Origin: Flavobacterium hungaricum
GTDB lineage: Bacteria > Bacteroidota > Bacteroidia > Flavobacteriales > Flavobacteriaceae
Assembly: GCF_015182285.1 (NCBI RefSeq)
Contig: NZ_PRDM01000004.1
Coordinates: 186,001 to 250,000, forward strand
Length of the DNA: 64,000 nucleotides
Direction of reading: 5' to 3'
The translations under genes and the position numbers were made by a program. The notes beneath the pieces are model-generated. The model was not told the DNA's origin. It did not search any database and saw only the letters and a list, made by a program, of their open reading frames with translations. Each line of letters begins with the position of its first letter. Positions within the stretch are counted from its first letter, which is position 1. Below are positions 42,174 to 50,738 of this stretch, in pieces.

Positions 42174-43052
42174 ATGACCACCGACATTATAGAAGTAAAC
42201 AATTTCATTGTCTTGATCGAGCAGTCCAATTCTGACAAAGAATTTGTGCAGCGATGCGAGATTGACGGCGATGCAGTGGGTTTTGCTTTTTATGGTTCCG
42301 GAAATGTCGAATTAGAAATTAAACACAACGACCAGACAAAATACTTAACGAACACAACCGGTTTGGCGATTTCTTTTTTCGGAAATCAGAAAGTTGGTTT
42401 TGCCCATAAAATTGCACCCGAAAAACCTTTACAGTCCATTAGTATTTTTGCTAAATTAAAAACTATTCAGAATTTACCTCAGACAGAAAAAGAGATTTTC
42501 GAAAAACAATTGCCCGAATTGGTCAATCCCAATTCTCATTTTGTAAAAGGCCCTACTCTATTTATGACATTGGAAATGCAATTGGCTGTTCAAAAAGTTT
42601 TTAATACTAATTACACAGGAAATACAAGACTTCTATTTTTGAAAAGTCAGATTAATGAATTACTGGCGCATTATTTTGCTCTTCTCTCCACCGAAAAGAA
42701 AACAGATTTAACCGAAAAAGACAAAGAAAAACTTTTTCAGGCAAAAGACATTGTGACTTCCAACTACTCCAAACCACCGACCATTACTGAGCTTTCCAAG
42801 CTAATCGGCTTAAACAGCAGTAAACTAAAAAAGAATTTTAAAGAACTCTTCGGAATTCCAGTTTACAAATTCATCCACGAAGAACGTCTTAATAAAGCTT
42901 ACGAATTGCTTTGTACCAGCGAAAAAACAGTACAAGAAACCGCTTGGGAAGTGGGTTACGAAAGTCTGAGTTCTTTCTCCAACGCTTTTCAGAAAAAATT
43001 CGGATCCAGACCCAACGAAGTCAAAAAACAATTCCTTTCAAACAAATCTTAA
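42174..43052 (+). CDS. AraC-family transcriptional regulator
   Basis: The 292-residue protein has an unclassified N-terminal sensing region and a C-terminal AraC double helix-turn-helix (about 190-285; ITELSKLIGLNSSKLKKNF and ETAWEVGYESLSSFSNAFQKKFGSRP). It probably regulates the NmrA-like gene that starts 70 bp downstream, since regulator/reductase pairs of this kind often sit together. Its start codon is immediately preceded by an octamer array, which leaves no recognisable ribosome-binding site. Confidence 0.92.
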   Translation: MTTDIIEVNNFIVLIEQSNSDKEFVQRCEIDGDAVGFAFYGSGNVELEIKHNDQTKYLTNTTGLAISFFGNQKVGFAHKIAPEKPLQSISIFAKLKTIQNLPQTEKEIFEKQLPELVNPNSHFVKGPTLFMTLEMQLAVQKVFNTNYTGNTRLLFLKSQINELLAHYFALLSTEKKTDLTEKDKEKLFQAKDIVTSNYSKPPTITELSKLIGLNSSKLKKNFKELFGIPVYKFIHEERLNKAYELLCTSEKTVQETAWEVGYESLSSFSNAFQKKFGSRPNEVKKQFLSNKS

Positions 43053-43122
43053 TTCTTTTCAGACAAATGTTTTGATGATGATAGCTGCAACTTTACAGCA
43101 TCATTAATTAAAAACATTCATC

Positions 43123-43965
43123 ATGAAAACAAACAAAATTTTAGTCCTTGGCGGTAACGGGAAAACTGGCCGAAGAGTGGTACAATTATTAAACGACAAA
43201 AAAGATGTCGAAGTTAGAATCGGCTCTCGAACGGTTGCAATTCCGTTTGATTGGGAAAAACCAGAGACTTGGCCGCTTGTTTTAAAAGACATTGACAGTG
43301 TTTACATTACTTTTCAACCTGATTTGGCTGTTCCAGGCACACCAGAAATTATTCGAAAATTTACAATATTGGCGGCAAAACTCGGCGTTGAGAAAATAGT
43401 TTTACTTTCTGGAAGAGGCGAAAAAGAAGCACAAGTCTGCGAAGAAATCATAAAAGCAGCCGCTCAAAAATGGACCATTGTAAGAGCATCTTGGTTTAAT
43501 CAGAACTTTAGCGAAAGCATATTCTTAGAACCTGTCTTAGCTGGATTTGTCGCACTGCCTCAAGCCGATGTTCTCGAGCCTTTTACTGATGCTGATGATA
43601 TTGCAGAAGTCGTTACAGAAGCGCTTTTAAACGAAAAACACAATGGGCAGACTTATGAATTAACCGGACCTCGCTTACTAAGTTTTCAACAAGCGGTTGC
43701 CGAAATAGCCAAAACTACTCAGAGAAAAATCATTTTTCAACCTGTAACAATAGACGAATATGTCACTATGCTGCGCGAATATCAAGTTCCGGAAGAAGAA
43801 ATCTGGCTGGTAAATTATTTATTTACTGAAGTTTTAGACGGCAGAAATTCGAGCATTACAACGGATATCGAAAAAGTTTTGGGACGAAAAGCAACCGACT
43901 TTACAGCCTATGTCCAGAAAACGGCACAAAGCGGTATTTGGAACACCATAAACCAATTGTCATGA
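43123..43965 (+). CDS. NmrA-like NAD(P)-binding protein
   Basis: The 280-residue protein starts with a Rossmann motif (KILVLGGNGKTGRRVVQLL) and has VYITFQPDLAVPG, VLLSGRGEKEAQVCEE and WTIVRASWFNQNF, the pattern of NmrA/atypical short-chain dehydrogenases, including ergot-alkaloid-type relatives. It likely binds NAD(P)(H); substrate and activity are unknown. The stop overlaps the next ATG (ATGA), indicating translational coupling to the small membrane protein. Confidence 0.88.
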   Translation: MKTNKILVLGGNGKTGRRVVQLLNDKKDVEVRIGSRTVAIPFDWEKPETWPLVLKDIDSVYITFQPDLAVPGTPEIIRKFTILAAKLGVEKIVLLSGRGEKEAQVCEEIIKAAAQKWTIVRASWFNQNFSESIFLEPVLAGFVALPQADVLEPFTDADDIAEVVTEALLNEKHNGQTYELTGPRLLSFQQAVAEIAKTTQRKIIFQPVTIDEYVTMLREYQVPEEEIWLVNYLFTEVLDGRNSSITTDIEKVLGRKATDFTAYVQKTAQSGIWNTINQLS

Positions 43966-44360
43966 ATTATCTAAAAGCCATTTTATGCGGCGTTTTACTC
44001 TGGATTTGTGTCGCGGTAACTTTTTTCATTTTAGAACACACCCCTATAATAAAAGATTCAGTAAGCATTCAAACTATAATAACCTGCGTTTTAATTGTTT
44101 TTTATGCCGCTATTGCAGCTTCATTTTATTATAAAAAACAAAATACGCTATCTGGGATTTCACTTGGAGTTATTATGTCACTTAAGGCACTAATATTTGA
44201 CATATTGCTCTTTGTACCTCTTGTAGAAATTCCGAAAGGAAATACGTATCAAGACTTTTTTACCAATCCATTACTGTGGGTTCTCATCCTGTTAAATATC
44301 ACAACAGTATATTGCTACTGGAAAAAGAGATTTAAGATCAGCGCCGCGCAACTGAAATAA
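43962..44360 (+). CDS. Small four-helix membrane protein, 132 aa
   Basis: I take ATG 43962, which overlaps the previous stop as ATGA; an upstream in-frame ATG at 43938 would put a hydrophilic 8-residue tail before the first helix. Four hydrophobic segments are visible (YLKAILCGVLLWICVAVTFF, then about 38-55, 66-85 and 105-122). I do not recognise the family. It is probably cotranscribed with the AraC and NmrA-like genes and followed by a terminator. Confidence 0.75.
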   Translation: MNYLKAILCGVLLWICVAVTFFILEHTPIIKDSVSIQTIITCVLIVFYAAIAASFYYKKQNTLSGISLGVIMSLKALIFDILLFVPLVEIPKGNTYQDFFTNPLLWVLILLNITTVYCYWKKRFKISAAQLK

Positions 44361-44397
44361 AAAATAATCCGAGTTCCGTTTCTACTCGGATTATTTT
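44361..44397 (+). terminator. Intrinsic terminator after the AraC-NmrA operon
   Basis: AAAATAATCCGAG (44361-44373) pairs perfectly with CTCGGATTATTTT (44385-44397), followed by T residues. The ATCCGA core is shared with the terminators at 41925, 47680 and 48542. Confidence 0.9.
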
Positions 44398-44517
44398 TTT
44401 TATTGTAAAATACCTATTAAAGTTATTAACATAATTGCAAAATAAATATCAAAAACTTGATTCAAAAATGTTTTGATATTCTTACAGAATACCTATTTTT
44501 ATTTCTTCCAAATAAGA

Positions 44518-45477
44518 ATGCAAATGAAACTCCCTTTTATAGAAATAATCGAAGCTGCAACCAGTAATCCGAATTTACTGATGTGGAAGTTTTTTGATGA
44601 AGATAAAGAAATCAAAAACGGAGCAAAACTAACGGTTCGCGAAAGCCAGCAGGTTATGCTTTTAAATGAAGGTCAGCTGGCAGACGTTTACCAGCCGGGA
44701 CTTCATACCTTATCTACAGAAAACATACCGATTCTGAGTAAATTAAAAGGCTGGAAATACGGATTCGAAAGTCCGTTTAAAGTTGATGTTTATTTTTTCA
44801 ATACCCATCAATTTATCAATAACAAATGGGGAACTCCCGCTCCTATCCTGCTTCATGATCCACAATTTGGACAAATCAGAGTACGTGCTTTTGGAAGTTT
44901 TGATATTAAAATTGCCGACCCTGCTAAATTCTTTACCCAATATGCCGGCACTTATGAGCAGTTAACAATCTTCGAACTGCAAAATCAATTGCGCGATTTT
45001 ATAGCACCAAAATTTGGAGAAGTACTTGCCAACGAAAACATTACCATTACAGACATTGCGGGAAACATTACGCAGTTAGGTCAAAAAATTGAACCGTATT
45101 TAAAACCTTATTTTGCACAATTGGGAATCGAATTAACACAATTTGTCATTACAAGCGTTACGCTTCCAGAAGAAGTTACGGCACATTACGACAAAATCAC
45201 CAATATGAATATGGTAACCGATATGGATAAATTTACCAAGTTCAATACCGCAGCGGCTATTGGCGATAAAGGAAGCGCTTTGCACGATGCCACTCAGAAC
45301 GCATTAAGTATGGGAATTCTTTTTAATCAATTGCAGCAAAACAAAGAAACTCCAAAACAAGAGCCAACAGACGATCTGACTTTGAAACTTCAAAAACTTA
45401 AAACACTTTTTGATGCTGGTTTAATCGACCAAGACGAATTTAAAAGTAAGAAAACCGAACTTTTAAGCCAATTGTAA
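44518..45477 (+). CDS. SPFH-domain protein with C-terminal SHOCT segment (YdjI-like)
   Basis: I choose ATG 44518 (or 44524); an in-frame TTG at 44473 would add an odd hydrophobic leader. The 319-residue protein has an SPFH/band-7-like region (about 25-230; LTVRESQQVMLLNEGQLADV, RVRAFGSFDIKIADPAKFF) of the 'virion core protein' YdjI subfamily. A C-terminal SHOCT-like helix pair follows (KLQKLKTLFDAGLIDQDEFKSKK). In Bacillus YdjI works with PspA at the membrane. The next gene starts on the last base of the stop codon. A possible promoter is TTTG at 44472 with TATTTTTA at 44494. Confidence 0.85.
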   Translation: MQMKLPFIEIIEAATSNPNLLMWKFFDEDKEIKNGAKLTVRESQQVMLLNEGQLADVYQPGLHTLSTENIPILSKLKGWKYGFESPFKVDVYFFNTHQFINNKWGTPAPILLHDPQFGQIRVRAFGSFDIKIADPAKFFTQYAGTYEQLTIFELQNQLRDFIAPKFGEVLANENITITDIAGNITQLGQKIEPYLKPYFAQLGIELTQFVITSVTLPEEVTAHYDKITNMNMVTDMDKFTKFNTAAAIGDKGSALHDATQNALSMGILFNQLQQNKETPKQEPTDDLTLKLQKLKTLFDAGLIDQDEFKSKKTELLSQL

Positions 45478-45719
45478 TGGAAGAAAAGAAAGTCAATTCA
45501 TTTTTAGAAAGACTCAAACAAAAAGCTCAAAACCAGACTAATTACGGCGGTGAAGCCGACATGTCCGAAGCCAGAATGAATGCCAAAGACTGCCCCAGCT
45601 GCGGTGCCGGAAGAGCAAAACAAGATGGCGTAACGCATTGTGCTTACTGCGGTTTTGAGTTTTTAAGCATCAAACTGACAGATGGAGTGTACATCAAAAA
45701 AGAAGACAATTCAATTTAA
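45477..45719 (+). CDS. Small zinc-ribbon protein, 80 aa
   Basis: The start codon overlaps the previous stop by one base (TAATG), which indicates translational coupling with the SPFH protein. The 80-residue product has an acidic/basic N-terminus (MEEKKVNSFLERLKQKAQNQ) and a four-cysteine ribbon, CPSCG (about 39-43) and CAYCG (about 54-58). No catalytic domain is seen. It probably acts as a partner of the SPFH protein or the zinc-ribbon coiled-coil protein that follows after 14 bp. Confidence 0.8.
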   Translation: MEEKKVNSFLERLKQKAQNQTNYGGEADMSEARMNAKDCPSCGAGRAKQDGVTHCAYCGFEFLSIKLTDGVYIKKEDNSI

Positions 45720-45733
45720 AAAATTCAGATAAA

Positions 45734-46669
45734 GTGTTCGGATTATTTAAAAAACAAAAAGAAGAAGAAACAGTACCAGAATGGTATGCAGAACTTCAGG
45801 AATCAGAGCAAAGATGGTTTGTATTCTTAGAAAAACTAGAATCTAAAGTAGAAGAATTAGCCGCAGCGGCAATTCCAGAATTAAAACAAGTTTTACAAGA
45901 AGACGAGGATCTTTATAAAAGAACTTTTCAAAGAGTTTACGCTGGAGTAAACGGGCAATTGAAAAATATTCGAGAAAAAGCCAGAGACGTTTACGAAGAA
46001 AAAATTCTCGATACGTATTACAATTTTAATGCACAGGTTTCTGTTTTAAGCAAACATCATGGTTTGGTTTCCAATTTTAGGAATACCTGTTCCGACCGTC
46101 ACAATAAATTTGAAGAACACTGCGAATATTGGAGCACAGAAATCGAGAAAACACAGGAACGTGATCTGGAAATTGAATATCAAAAAATATTGAATGAATT
46201 TGAAACTATAAAAGATAAATTCAACTGTACACAATGCGGCGGCGGCATCACGATCGAAAAAATCTTTTTGATCGAGACTTATATTTCTTGCCCGTACTGC
46301 AAGACACAAAACACTTTTGCGCCAAGCACGCAGGGAAGAAACCTGCAAAATATCGCCCGCGGACTTGCCGAACAAAGAACCGCGCATTTACTTGAAGAAT
46401 TTGAAACCGAAAATAATAAAGAACGTGAATTGTACCACCAGCGTCATGAATTAAGTCTGAGTCTCATTCACGAAAGTGATCCAAAAATCCGAAATGAAGT
46501 AGAGACAAAAATGAAGGAATTAGAAGAACAAAGACAATTTGTGATTCAGAATGCTCCAAAACTGCATCGGGTATATCTAAGAGCTATGTATGATGAGTGG
46601 AATAAAATTACCCCAGATTTAAAAGAGCACAACGAAAAAATGTATCAAAATCAATTACCCAATCTATAA
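45734..46669 (+). CDS. Coiled-coil protein with central zinc ribbon, function unknown
   Basis: The start is GTG 45734, giving MFGLFKKQKEEE. This short amphipathic N-terminus resembles that of the downstream protein (MFKKLFGAL). The 311-residue product is highly charged with long helices (about 15-150 and 200-290) around a zinc ribbon (CTQCGG at about 165 and CPYCKTQ at about 182). No enzyme motif is visible. The amphipathic start and helical body could allow peripheral membrane binding, as for PspA, but that is speculation. It lies between the small zinc ribbon and another unknown protein, probably in one operon. Confidence 0.7.
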   Translation: MFGLFKKQKEEETVPEWYAELQESEQRWFVFLEKLESKVEELAAAAIPELKQVLQEDEDLYKRTFQRVYAGVNGQLKNIREKARDVYEEKILDTYYNFNAQVSVLSKHHGLVSNFRNTCSDRHNKFEEHCEYWSTEIEKTQERDLEIEYQKILNEFETIKDKFNCTQCGGGITIEKIFLIETYISCPYCKTQNTFAPSTQGRNLQNIARGLAEQRTAHLLEEFETENNKERELYHQRHELSLSLIHESDPKIRNEVETKMKELEEQRQFVIQNAPKLHRVYLRAMYDEWNKITPDLKEHNEKMYQNQLPNL

Positions 46670-46695
46670 TTTATTAACCCCTTAAAAATCGAACA

Positions 46696-47655
46696 ATGTT
46701 TAAAAAACTTTTTGGCGCCCTAACTGGAGACAGCAGACAAGAAAATCACAATTACGAAGCTCAGACTTCTAATAACAATTATGAAAATGAGTACGAAGAA
46801 GCATACACAGAAGTAGAATACGATCCTGAAACATTACATGGAACACATTATACTGTAGAAGATTTTGATGCCGAAGTAGCTGAAAGAGCCGAAAATTGGA
46901 TTGCAGACGAACGTGCAAGCGGCGAAAATGTACACGAAAAAGACATTCAGAACATTTATTTTAATTACAGAAGAGCGGTTTATACAGAATGGAATAACTG
47001 TGATTCTGATCAAATGATTCGTTTTGAACATGCCAATTCGTTAAAATATACTGGAGTACAAACTTCTGGTTTTGTAAAAGCGGATGCCAATAATCCATTT
47101 TTAGAACCTGTACACGGTGTAGATTTAAGAACATATACCGCAATGTGTCTAAAGATAAGCGCTGGAATCGATTATCTTGAAGTTTGCAAAGCAATGGGAT
47201 TTGAACCAATTGTCTGGGAAGAATTAAATACGATCTGGCCGCAAAGAATGGCTGAAGACACATCATTTACCGTTACGACTTTGTTTGGACAATATTATGC
47301 TGAAAATGTGACGGTACCTCAGTTAGAAAACCTTAAAGCTTCAATTTCAGAAGAAGGACAGGCAAATCTGGACCGAATTAAAACAGATCGTTACTTCTAC
47401 GAAGAATTGGCTGGAGCCAGACAAGCAGCTTATGAATATGGAATTGACGGTGCACAATGGATTTTGGATAACTTCGGAATTAATTTGGCCGATTTTCAAT
47501 CGGTTGCCATGCAGTGGATGACGGAGCAAAACCAAAACTGGAACTCACAGGATATTATGGAATTCTCTAATTATCAGCAGGAAAAACAAAAAGAATATGC
47601 TGCCCGATTTGCAGCAGAGCAAGGCGGAAATATTGCAGACGATGTAAATTTCTAA
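46696..47655 (+). CDS. Uncharacterised acidic protein with amphipathic N-terminus
   Basis: The 319-residue protein begins MFKKLFGALTGD, an amphipathic start like that of the preceding gene. A Glu/Asn/Tyr-rich linker follows (about 15-45) and then a mostly helical body with EDFDAEVAERAENWIADER and many aromatic residues. I see no catalytic or DNA-binding motif and do not recognise the family with confidence; it may belong to an uncharacterised DUF. It lies 26 bp after the coiled-coil gene and is followed by a terminator, so it probably closes the SPFH operon. Confidence 0.7.
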   Translation: MFKKLFGALTGDSRQENHNYEAQTSNNNYENEYEEAYTEVEYDPETLHGTHYTVEDFDAEVAERAENWIADERASGENVHEKDIQNIYFNYRRAVYTEWNNCDSDQMIRFEHANSLKYTGVQTSGFVKADANNPFLEPVHGVDLRTYTAMCLKISAGIDYLEVCKAMGFEPIVWEELNTIWPQRMAEDTSFTVTTLFGQYYAENVTVPQLENLKASISEEGQANLDRIKTDRYFYEELAGARQAAYEYGIDGAQWILDNFGINLADFQSVAMQWMTEQNQNWNSQDIMEFSNYQQEKQKEYAARFAAEQGGNIADDVNF

Positions 47656-47679
47656 ATTGACAATCTTTCAAATAAAACT

Positions 47680-47710
47680 AAATCCGATTTATGAAAAACA
47701 AATCGGATTT
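47680..47710 (+). terminator. Intrinsic terminator after the SPFH operon
   Basis: AAATCCGATTT (47680-47690) pairs perfectly with AAATCGGATTT (47700-47710), followed by T residues. Nearly the same stem is used at 41925 and 48542. Confidence 0.88.
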
Positions 47711-47787
47711 TTTATTTAAATTAGAAATCCTTTTTAAAAGCTTCAAACAGACCAAGAAAAATACAAATATTAATAAAAAAAGAAAAT

Positions 47788-48534
47788 ATGTCTGAGACAA
47801 CAATATTCTACGCCGACGGAGAAAATCCAAAAATGATCGAAGCTTACAAAAAAGCACAAGATACCTTTAAATATTTCTGGAGGGAACTTTCTTGGGAATA
47901 CCGCAGAATTATTCCTGCGCTTGACGTCGCGTGTGTGAAACTGGCTTTTACACAAGATATAGACGATGAAACTGTGGTTGAACATATGTGGATTAACGAT
48001 GTAAACTTTGACGGAGAAACTATTTACGGCGTTTTGGTAAATGATCCTGACGAATTAACGAATGTAAATAACGGAGACGAAATAGCAATTCCGATTGATC
48101 AAATCAGCGATTGGTTATTTGCAAGTCAGGGAAAAACATACGGAGCATTTACCATACAGGCCATGCGTTCTGAAATGAGCGACGAAGAAAGAGAATCTCA
48201 CGATGAAGCCTGGGGATTAGAATTTGGAGATTTTAATGATATACAAGTCGTTTTTGAACAAAAAGAAAAACCAGAAAATCTTGTAGAACATCCGATGAGT
48301 AAAAATATGAAAGATAGTCTTATCGAATTTTTAAAAGAAAATCCAGCAGAAATAAACACTAAGGACGAACGAGGTTATACGTTTCTGCATCGCGAAGCCA
48401 TTGCAGGAAACAGTACTTCGGTCGAAATTTTAATACAATCCGGAGCCGATAAAAATGCTCAAAACCATGTGGGCAAAACACCGCTTGATTATGCCAAAGA
48501 ATATAATTGGGAACATTTGATTCCTTTATTTTAA
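47788..48534 (+). CDS. DUF2314 domain plus ankyrin repeats
   Basis: The 248-residue protein has a DUF2314-like N-terminal domain (about 1-150; YKKAQDTFKYFWRELSWEYRR, then VEHMWINDVNFDGETIYGVL) followed by about two ankyrin repeats (about 185-245; DERGYTFLHREAIAGNSTSVEILIQSG and GKTPLDYAKEYNWEHLIPLF, given here as positions with short cores TFLHREA and TPLDYA). Such proteins are cytoplasmic and often occur as immunity-like or protein-binding modules; no activity is known. Terminators lie on both sides, so it is probably transcribed alone. Confidence 0.82.
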   Translation: MSETTIFYADGENPKMIEAYKKAQDTFKYFWRELSWEYRRIIPALDVACVKLAFTQDIDDETVVEHMWINDVNFDGETIYGVLVNDPDELTNVNNGDEIAIPIDQISDWLFASQGKTYGAFTIQAMRSEMSDEERESHDEAWGLEFGDFNDIQVVFEQKEKPENLVEHPMSKNMKDSLIEFLKENPAEINTKDERGYTFLHREAIAGNSTSVEILIQSGADKNAQNHVGKTPLDYAKEYNWEHLIPLF

Positions 48535-48541
48535 TAAAATG

Positions 48542-48575
48542 AAAAATCCGATCTGCATGAGTAAATCGGATTTTT
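48542..48575 (+). terminator. Intrinsic terminator after the DUF2314-ankyrin gene
   Basis: AAAAATCCGAT (48542-48552) pairs with ATCGGATTTTT (48565-48575). It shares the ATCCGAT stem core with the terminators at 41925 and 47680. Confidence 0.85.
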
Positions 48576-48664
48576 TTATACTCTTTTAAAAACAATAAAT
48601 CCAAATAAATTTATTTTCTTCAGTAAAAATAATATCTTGTCTAGCATTAACCTAAACTATACTA

Positions 48665-49312
48665 ATGACTTTAGAAGAATACAAAAATAAATTTTCAGAA
48701 GATGATGCAGTCGGCTGGTTAGAAATCGACCAAGAATTTGATCGTTTATATCCTGGTCAGGAACCCAAACACTTTGCTCCTGCAATAAGTTATATGCTTG
48801 GAGGCGAGCATCCGCTTGACGGGGTAAGTTATTACGAAAGTAAAACACAAGAAGAGCATTATCATTTTGTTACTTACGGATTTTCTGAATTGTATTATGA
48901 TGAAGAAAAAGCAGATGGAGAATTCAGTAAATGGGGATTTGAACTCACTTTTAGACTAAAACCATTTGAAGCCGATAACGGCAATCCGAGCTGGGCGGTG
49001 GCTTTGTTACAAAATATTGCAAAATACGTTTTCAGCAGTGGTAATTGGTTTGAAGAGTTTCATTACATGCCTGCTAATGGGCCGATACGTCTTAATACCG
49101 AAACCGATATTACGGCATTGGTCATTATTGCAGATCCTGAAATTCAGAAAAAACAAACTCCTCACGGAGAAGTTTCCTTTTTACAAATCGTAGGAATAAC
49201 TACTGAGGAATACGAGAATATTATCGCAAATCCAGAAACGGTTGAAGCATTAGTTCAAAAATTAAAAGAAAACAATCCTTTACTAATTACCGATTTAAAT
49301 CGAAAAAACTAA
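48665..49312 (+). CDS. Suppressor-of-fused (SUFU) domain protein
   Basis: The 215-residue protein matches bacterial SUFU-domain proteins: YGFSELYYDEEKADGEFSKWGFELTFRL (about 78-105; core WGFELTFRL), VALLQNIAKYVFSSG, ALVIIADPEI and a C-terminal FLQIVGITTEEYE block. In bacteria this fold is widespread among immunity proteins of polymorphic toxins and other protein-binding roles. No toxin gene is adjacent. It follows the DUF2314-ankyrin gene by 130 bp with a terminator between, so it is an independent unit of the same neighbourhood. Confidence 0.88.
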   Translation: MTLEEYKNKFSEDDAVGWLEIDQEFDRLYPGQEPKHFAPAISYMLGGEHPLDGVSYYESKTQEEHYHFVTYGFSELYYDEEKADGEFSKWGFELTFRLKPFEADNGNPSWAVALLQNIAKYVFSSGNWFEEFHYMPANGPIRLNTETDITALVIIADPEIQKKQTPHGEVSFLQIVGITTEEYENIIANPETVEALVQKLKENNPLLITDLNRKN

Positions 49313-49368
49313 ATTCTGAGGTAAACGGGAATTTATTTTAATAACTTTATGCTCCAAATTATTCTCTT

Positions 49369-50280
49369 ATGAAAGAAATATACATTGTTGAATTTCCTTC
49401 TAATTTGGGTTTAAAAGAACCTCAACCAGGAAAAGCACCAGGCGTAAATCGTCTGCCAGACTGGCTGTGGAAACATAATTTACACAAATCCTTAAATACA
49501 GAGCATGTTACAAGAATAACCCCGTCGCAATATTCTAATGTAAAAGATTCTGAAACCCATTTTCTAAATGCCGATTCACTTGTAAGTTATGCGAGAGAAC
49601 AGGCCTATTTGATCAACAATTTAATCAGTCAGAAAAAATTTCCGTTCATCCTTGGCGGCGACTGCAGTATTCTTTTGGGAGTTGCAGCGGCGCTCAAACA
49701 AAAAGGCAATTACGGTTTATTTTATCTCGACGGGCATACCGATTTTATGGATATTGCTTTATCTGAAACCGGCGGTGCCGGCGGTATGGCAGCATCTCTA
49801 GTGACGGGTAACGGGAATCCAAAACTAAGCAACATTCTTAACTTATCGCCTTATATAAAAGAAGAAAACCTTTGGTGTGTCGGCAACCGCGAGTATGACG
49901 ATGCATACGAAAATGAGATTAGAAAATCTACCGCAGCCTATTTAAGCCTTCGGGAATTAAGAAAAAAAGGCATTAGAAATACGGCACAATTATTTCTTTC
50001 AGAAGTTCGAAACAAAAAACTGGACGGCTTTTGGCTGCATATCGATGTAGATGTTTTAAACGATATGATAATGCCTTGCGTAGACAGCAGAACTCCAGAC
50101 GGTTTGACGTATGACGAATTTAACGAACTCACTTCGTACTTATTTCAAAGTCCAGAGCTGAGCGGACTCGAAATAACAATTTTGGATCCTGATCTTGACC
50201 CGACGGGAGAATACACAAAAGATTTTGTTACTAATATCAGTGATACTTTTAATTCTAATTTTCATAAAAAGAGCTTTTAG
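49369..50280 (+). CDS. Arginase/ureohydrolase family protein
   Basis: The 303-residue protein has the metal-site pattern of ureohydrolases: GGDCS (C99 where many members have His), DGHTDF (D121, H123, D125) and HIDVDVLND (two Asp of the late motif, about 226-230). It is likely a manganese enzyme acting on arginine, agmatine or formimidoylglutamate; the exact substrate cannot be fixed. If it is an arginase, its product ornithine would feed the rocD enzyme at 12189. It is followed after 41 bp by a DUF1801 gene. Confidence 0.85.
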   Translation: MKEIYIVEFPSNLGLKEPQPGKAPGVNRLPDWLWKHNLHKSLNTEHVTRITPSQYSNVKDSETHFLNADSLVSYAREQAYLINNLISQKKFPFILGGDCSILLGVAAALKQKGNYGLFYLDGHTDFMDIALSETGGAGGMAASLVTGNGNPKLSNILNLSPYIKEENLWCVGNREYDDAYENEIRKSTAAYLSLRELRKKGIRNTAQLFLSEVRNKKLDGFWLHIDVDVLNDMIMPCVDSRTPDGLTYDEFNELTSYLFQSPELSGLEITILDPDLDPTGEYTKDFVTNISDTFNSNFHKKSF

Positions 50281-50321
50281 AATTATTTTTCAAGACTTTT
50301 CTATACTAAAAAACCATTTAT

Positions 50322-50711
50322 ATGAAAACTGAAATACAGAATTATAACAACGCTCAAATCGATTCGGACAAAGAAATCTGCGATCTTTTGTATGAAATCA
50401 TAAATGAAAATTTACCCGAAGCCGAAAACAAAATCTGGCACGCACATCCGGTTTGGTTTCTTGACGGAAACCCGATTGTGGGCTACAGCAAGCTAAAAGG
50501 TTCTGTAAGACTGCTGTTTTGGAGCGGACAATCTTTTGACGAAGAAGAACTGCAAAACGAAGGCTCTTTTAAAGCAGCCGAAATTCGTTTTACAGAAGTT
50601 TCGCAAATCAATAAAGAAGATTTAAAAAGATGGCTGCAAAAAGGCCGTGAAATCCAATGGGATTATAAAAATATTGTCAAACGAAAAGGAGTACTCATCC
50701 GATTAACATAA
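50322..50711 (+). CDS. DUF1801-domain protein
   Basis: The 129-residue cytoplasmic protein resembles DUF1801 (YdhG-like) proteins: an N-terminal DKEICDLLYEIINENLPEAENKIWH, then PVWFLDGNPIVGYSKLKGSVRLLFWSG and a basic C-terminus (short core motifs KIWHAHPVWF and GYSKLKGSVRLLFW). Function is not established for the family. A second DUF1801 gene lies at 62566. Confidence 0.75.
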   Translation: MKTEIQNYNNAQIDSDKEICDLLYEIINENLPEAENKIWHAHPVWFLDGNPIVGYSKLKGSVRLLFWSGQSFDEEELQNEGSFKAAEIRFTEVSQINKEDLKRWLQKGREIQWDYKNIVKRKGVLIRLT

Positions 50712-50738
50712 AACAACTCAAAAACTATTACAATCAAA

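Noticed and set aside
44473..44517. In-frame TTG extension of the SPFH protein
   Set aside because: It adds a hydrophobic aromatic stretch not typical of the family; ATG 44518 or 44524 fits better.
48665..49312. Polymorphic toxin locus implied by the SUFU protein
   Set aside because: No toxin with a trafficking domain or RHS repeats is present in the window; the SUFU gene alone does not establish one.
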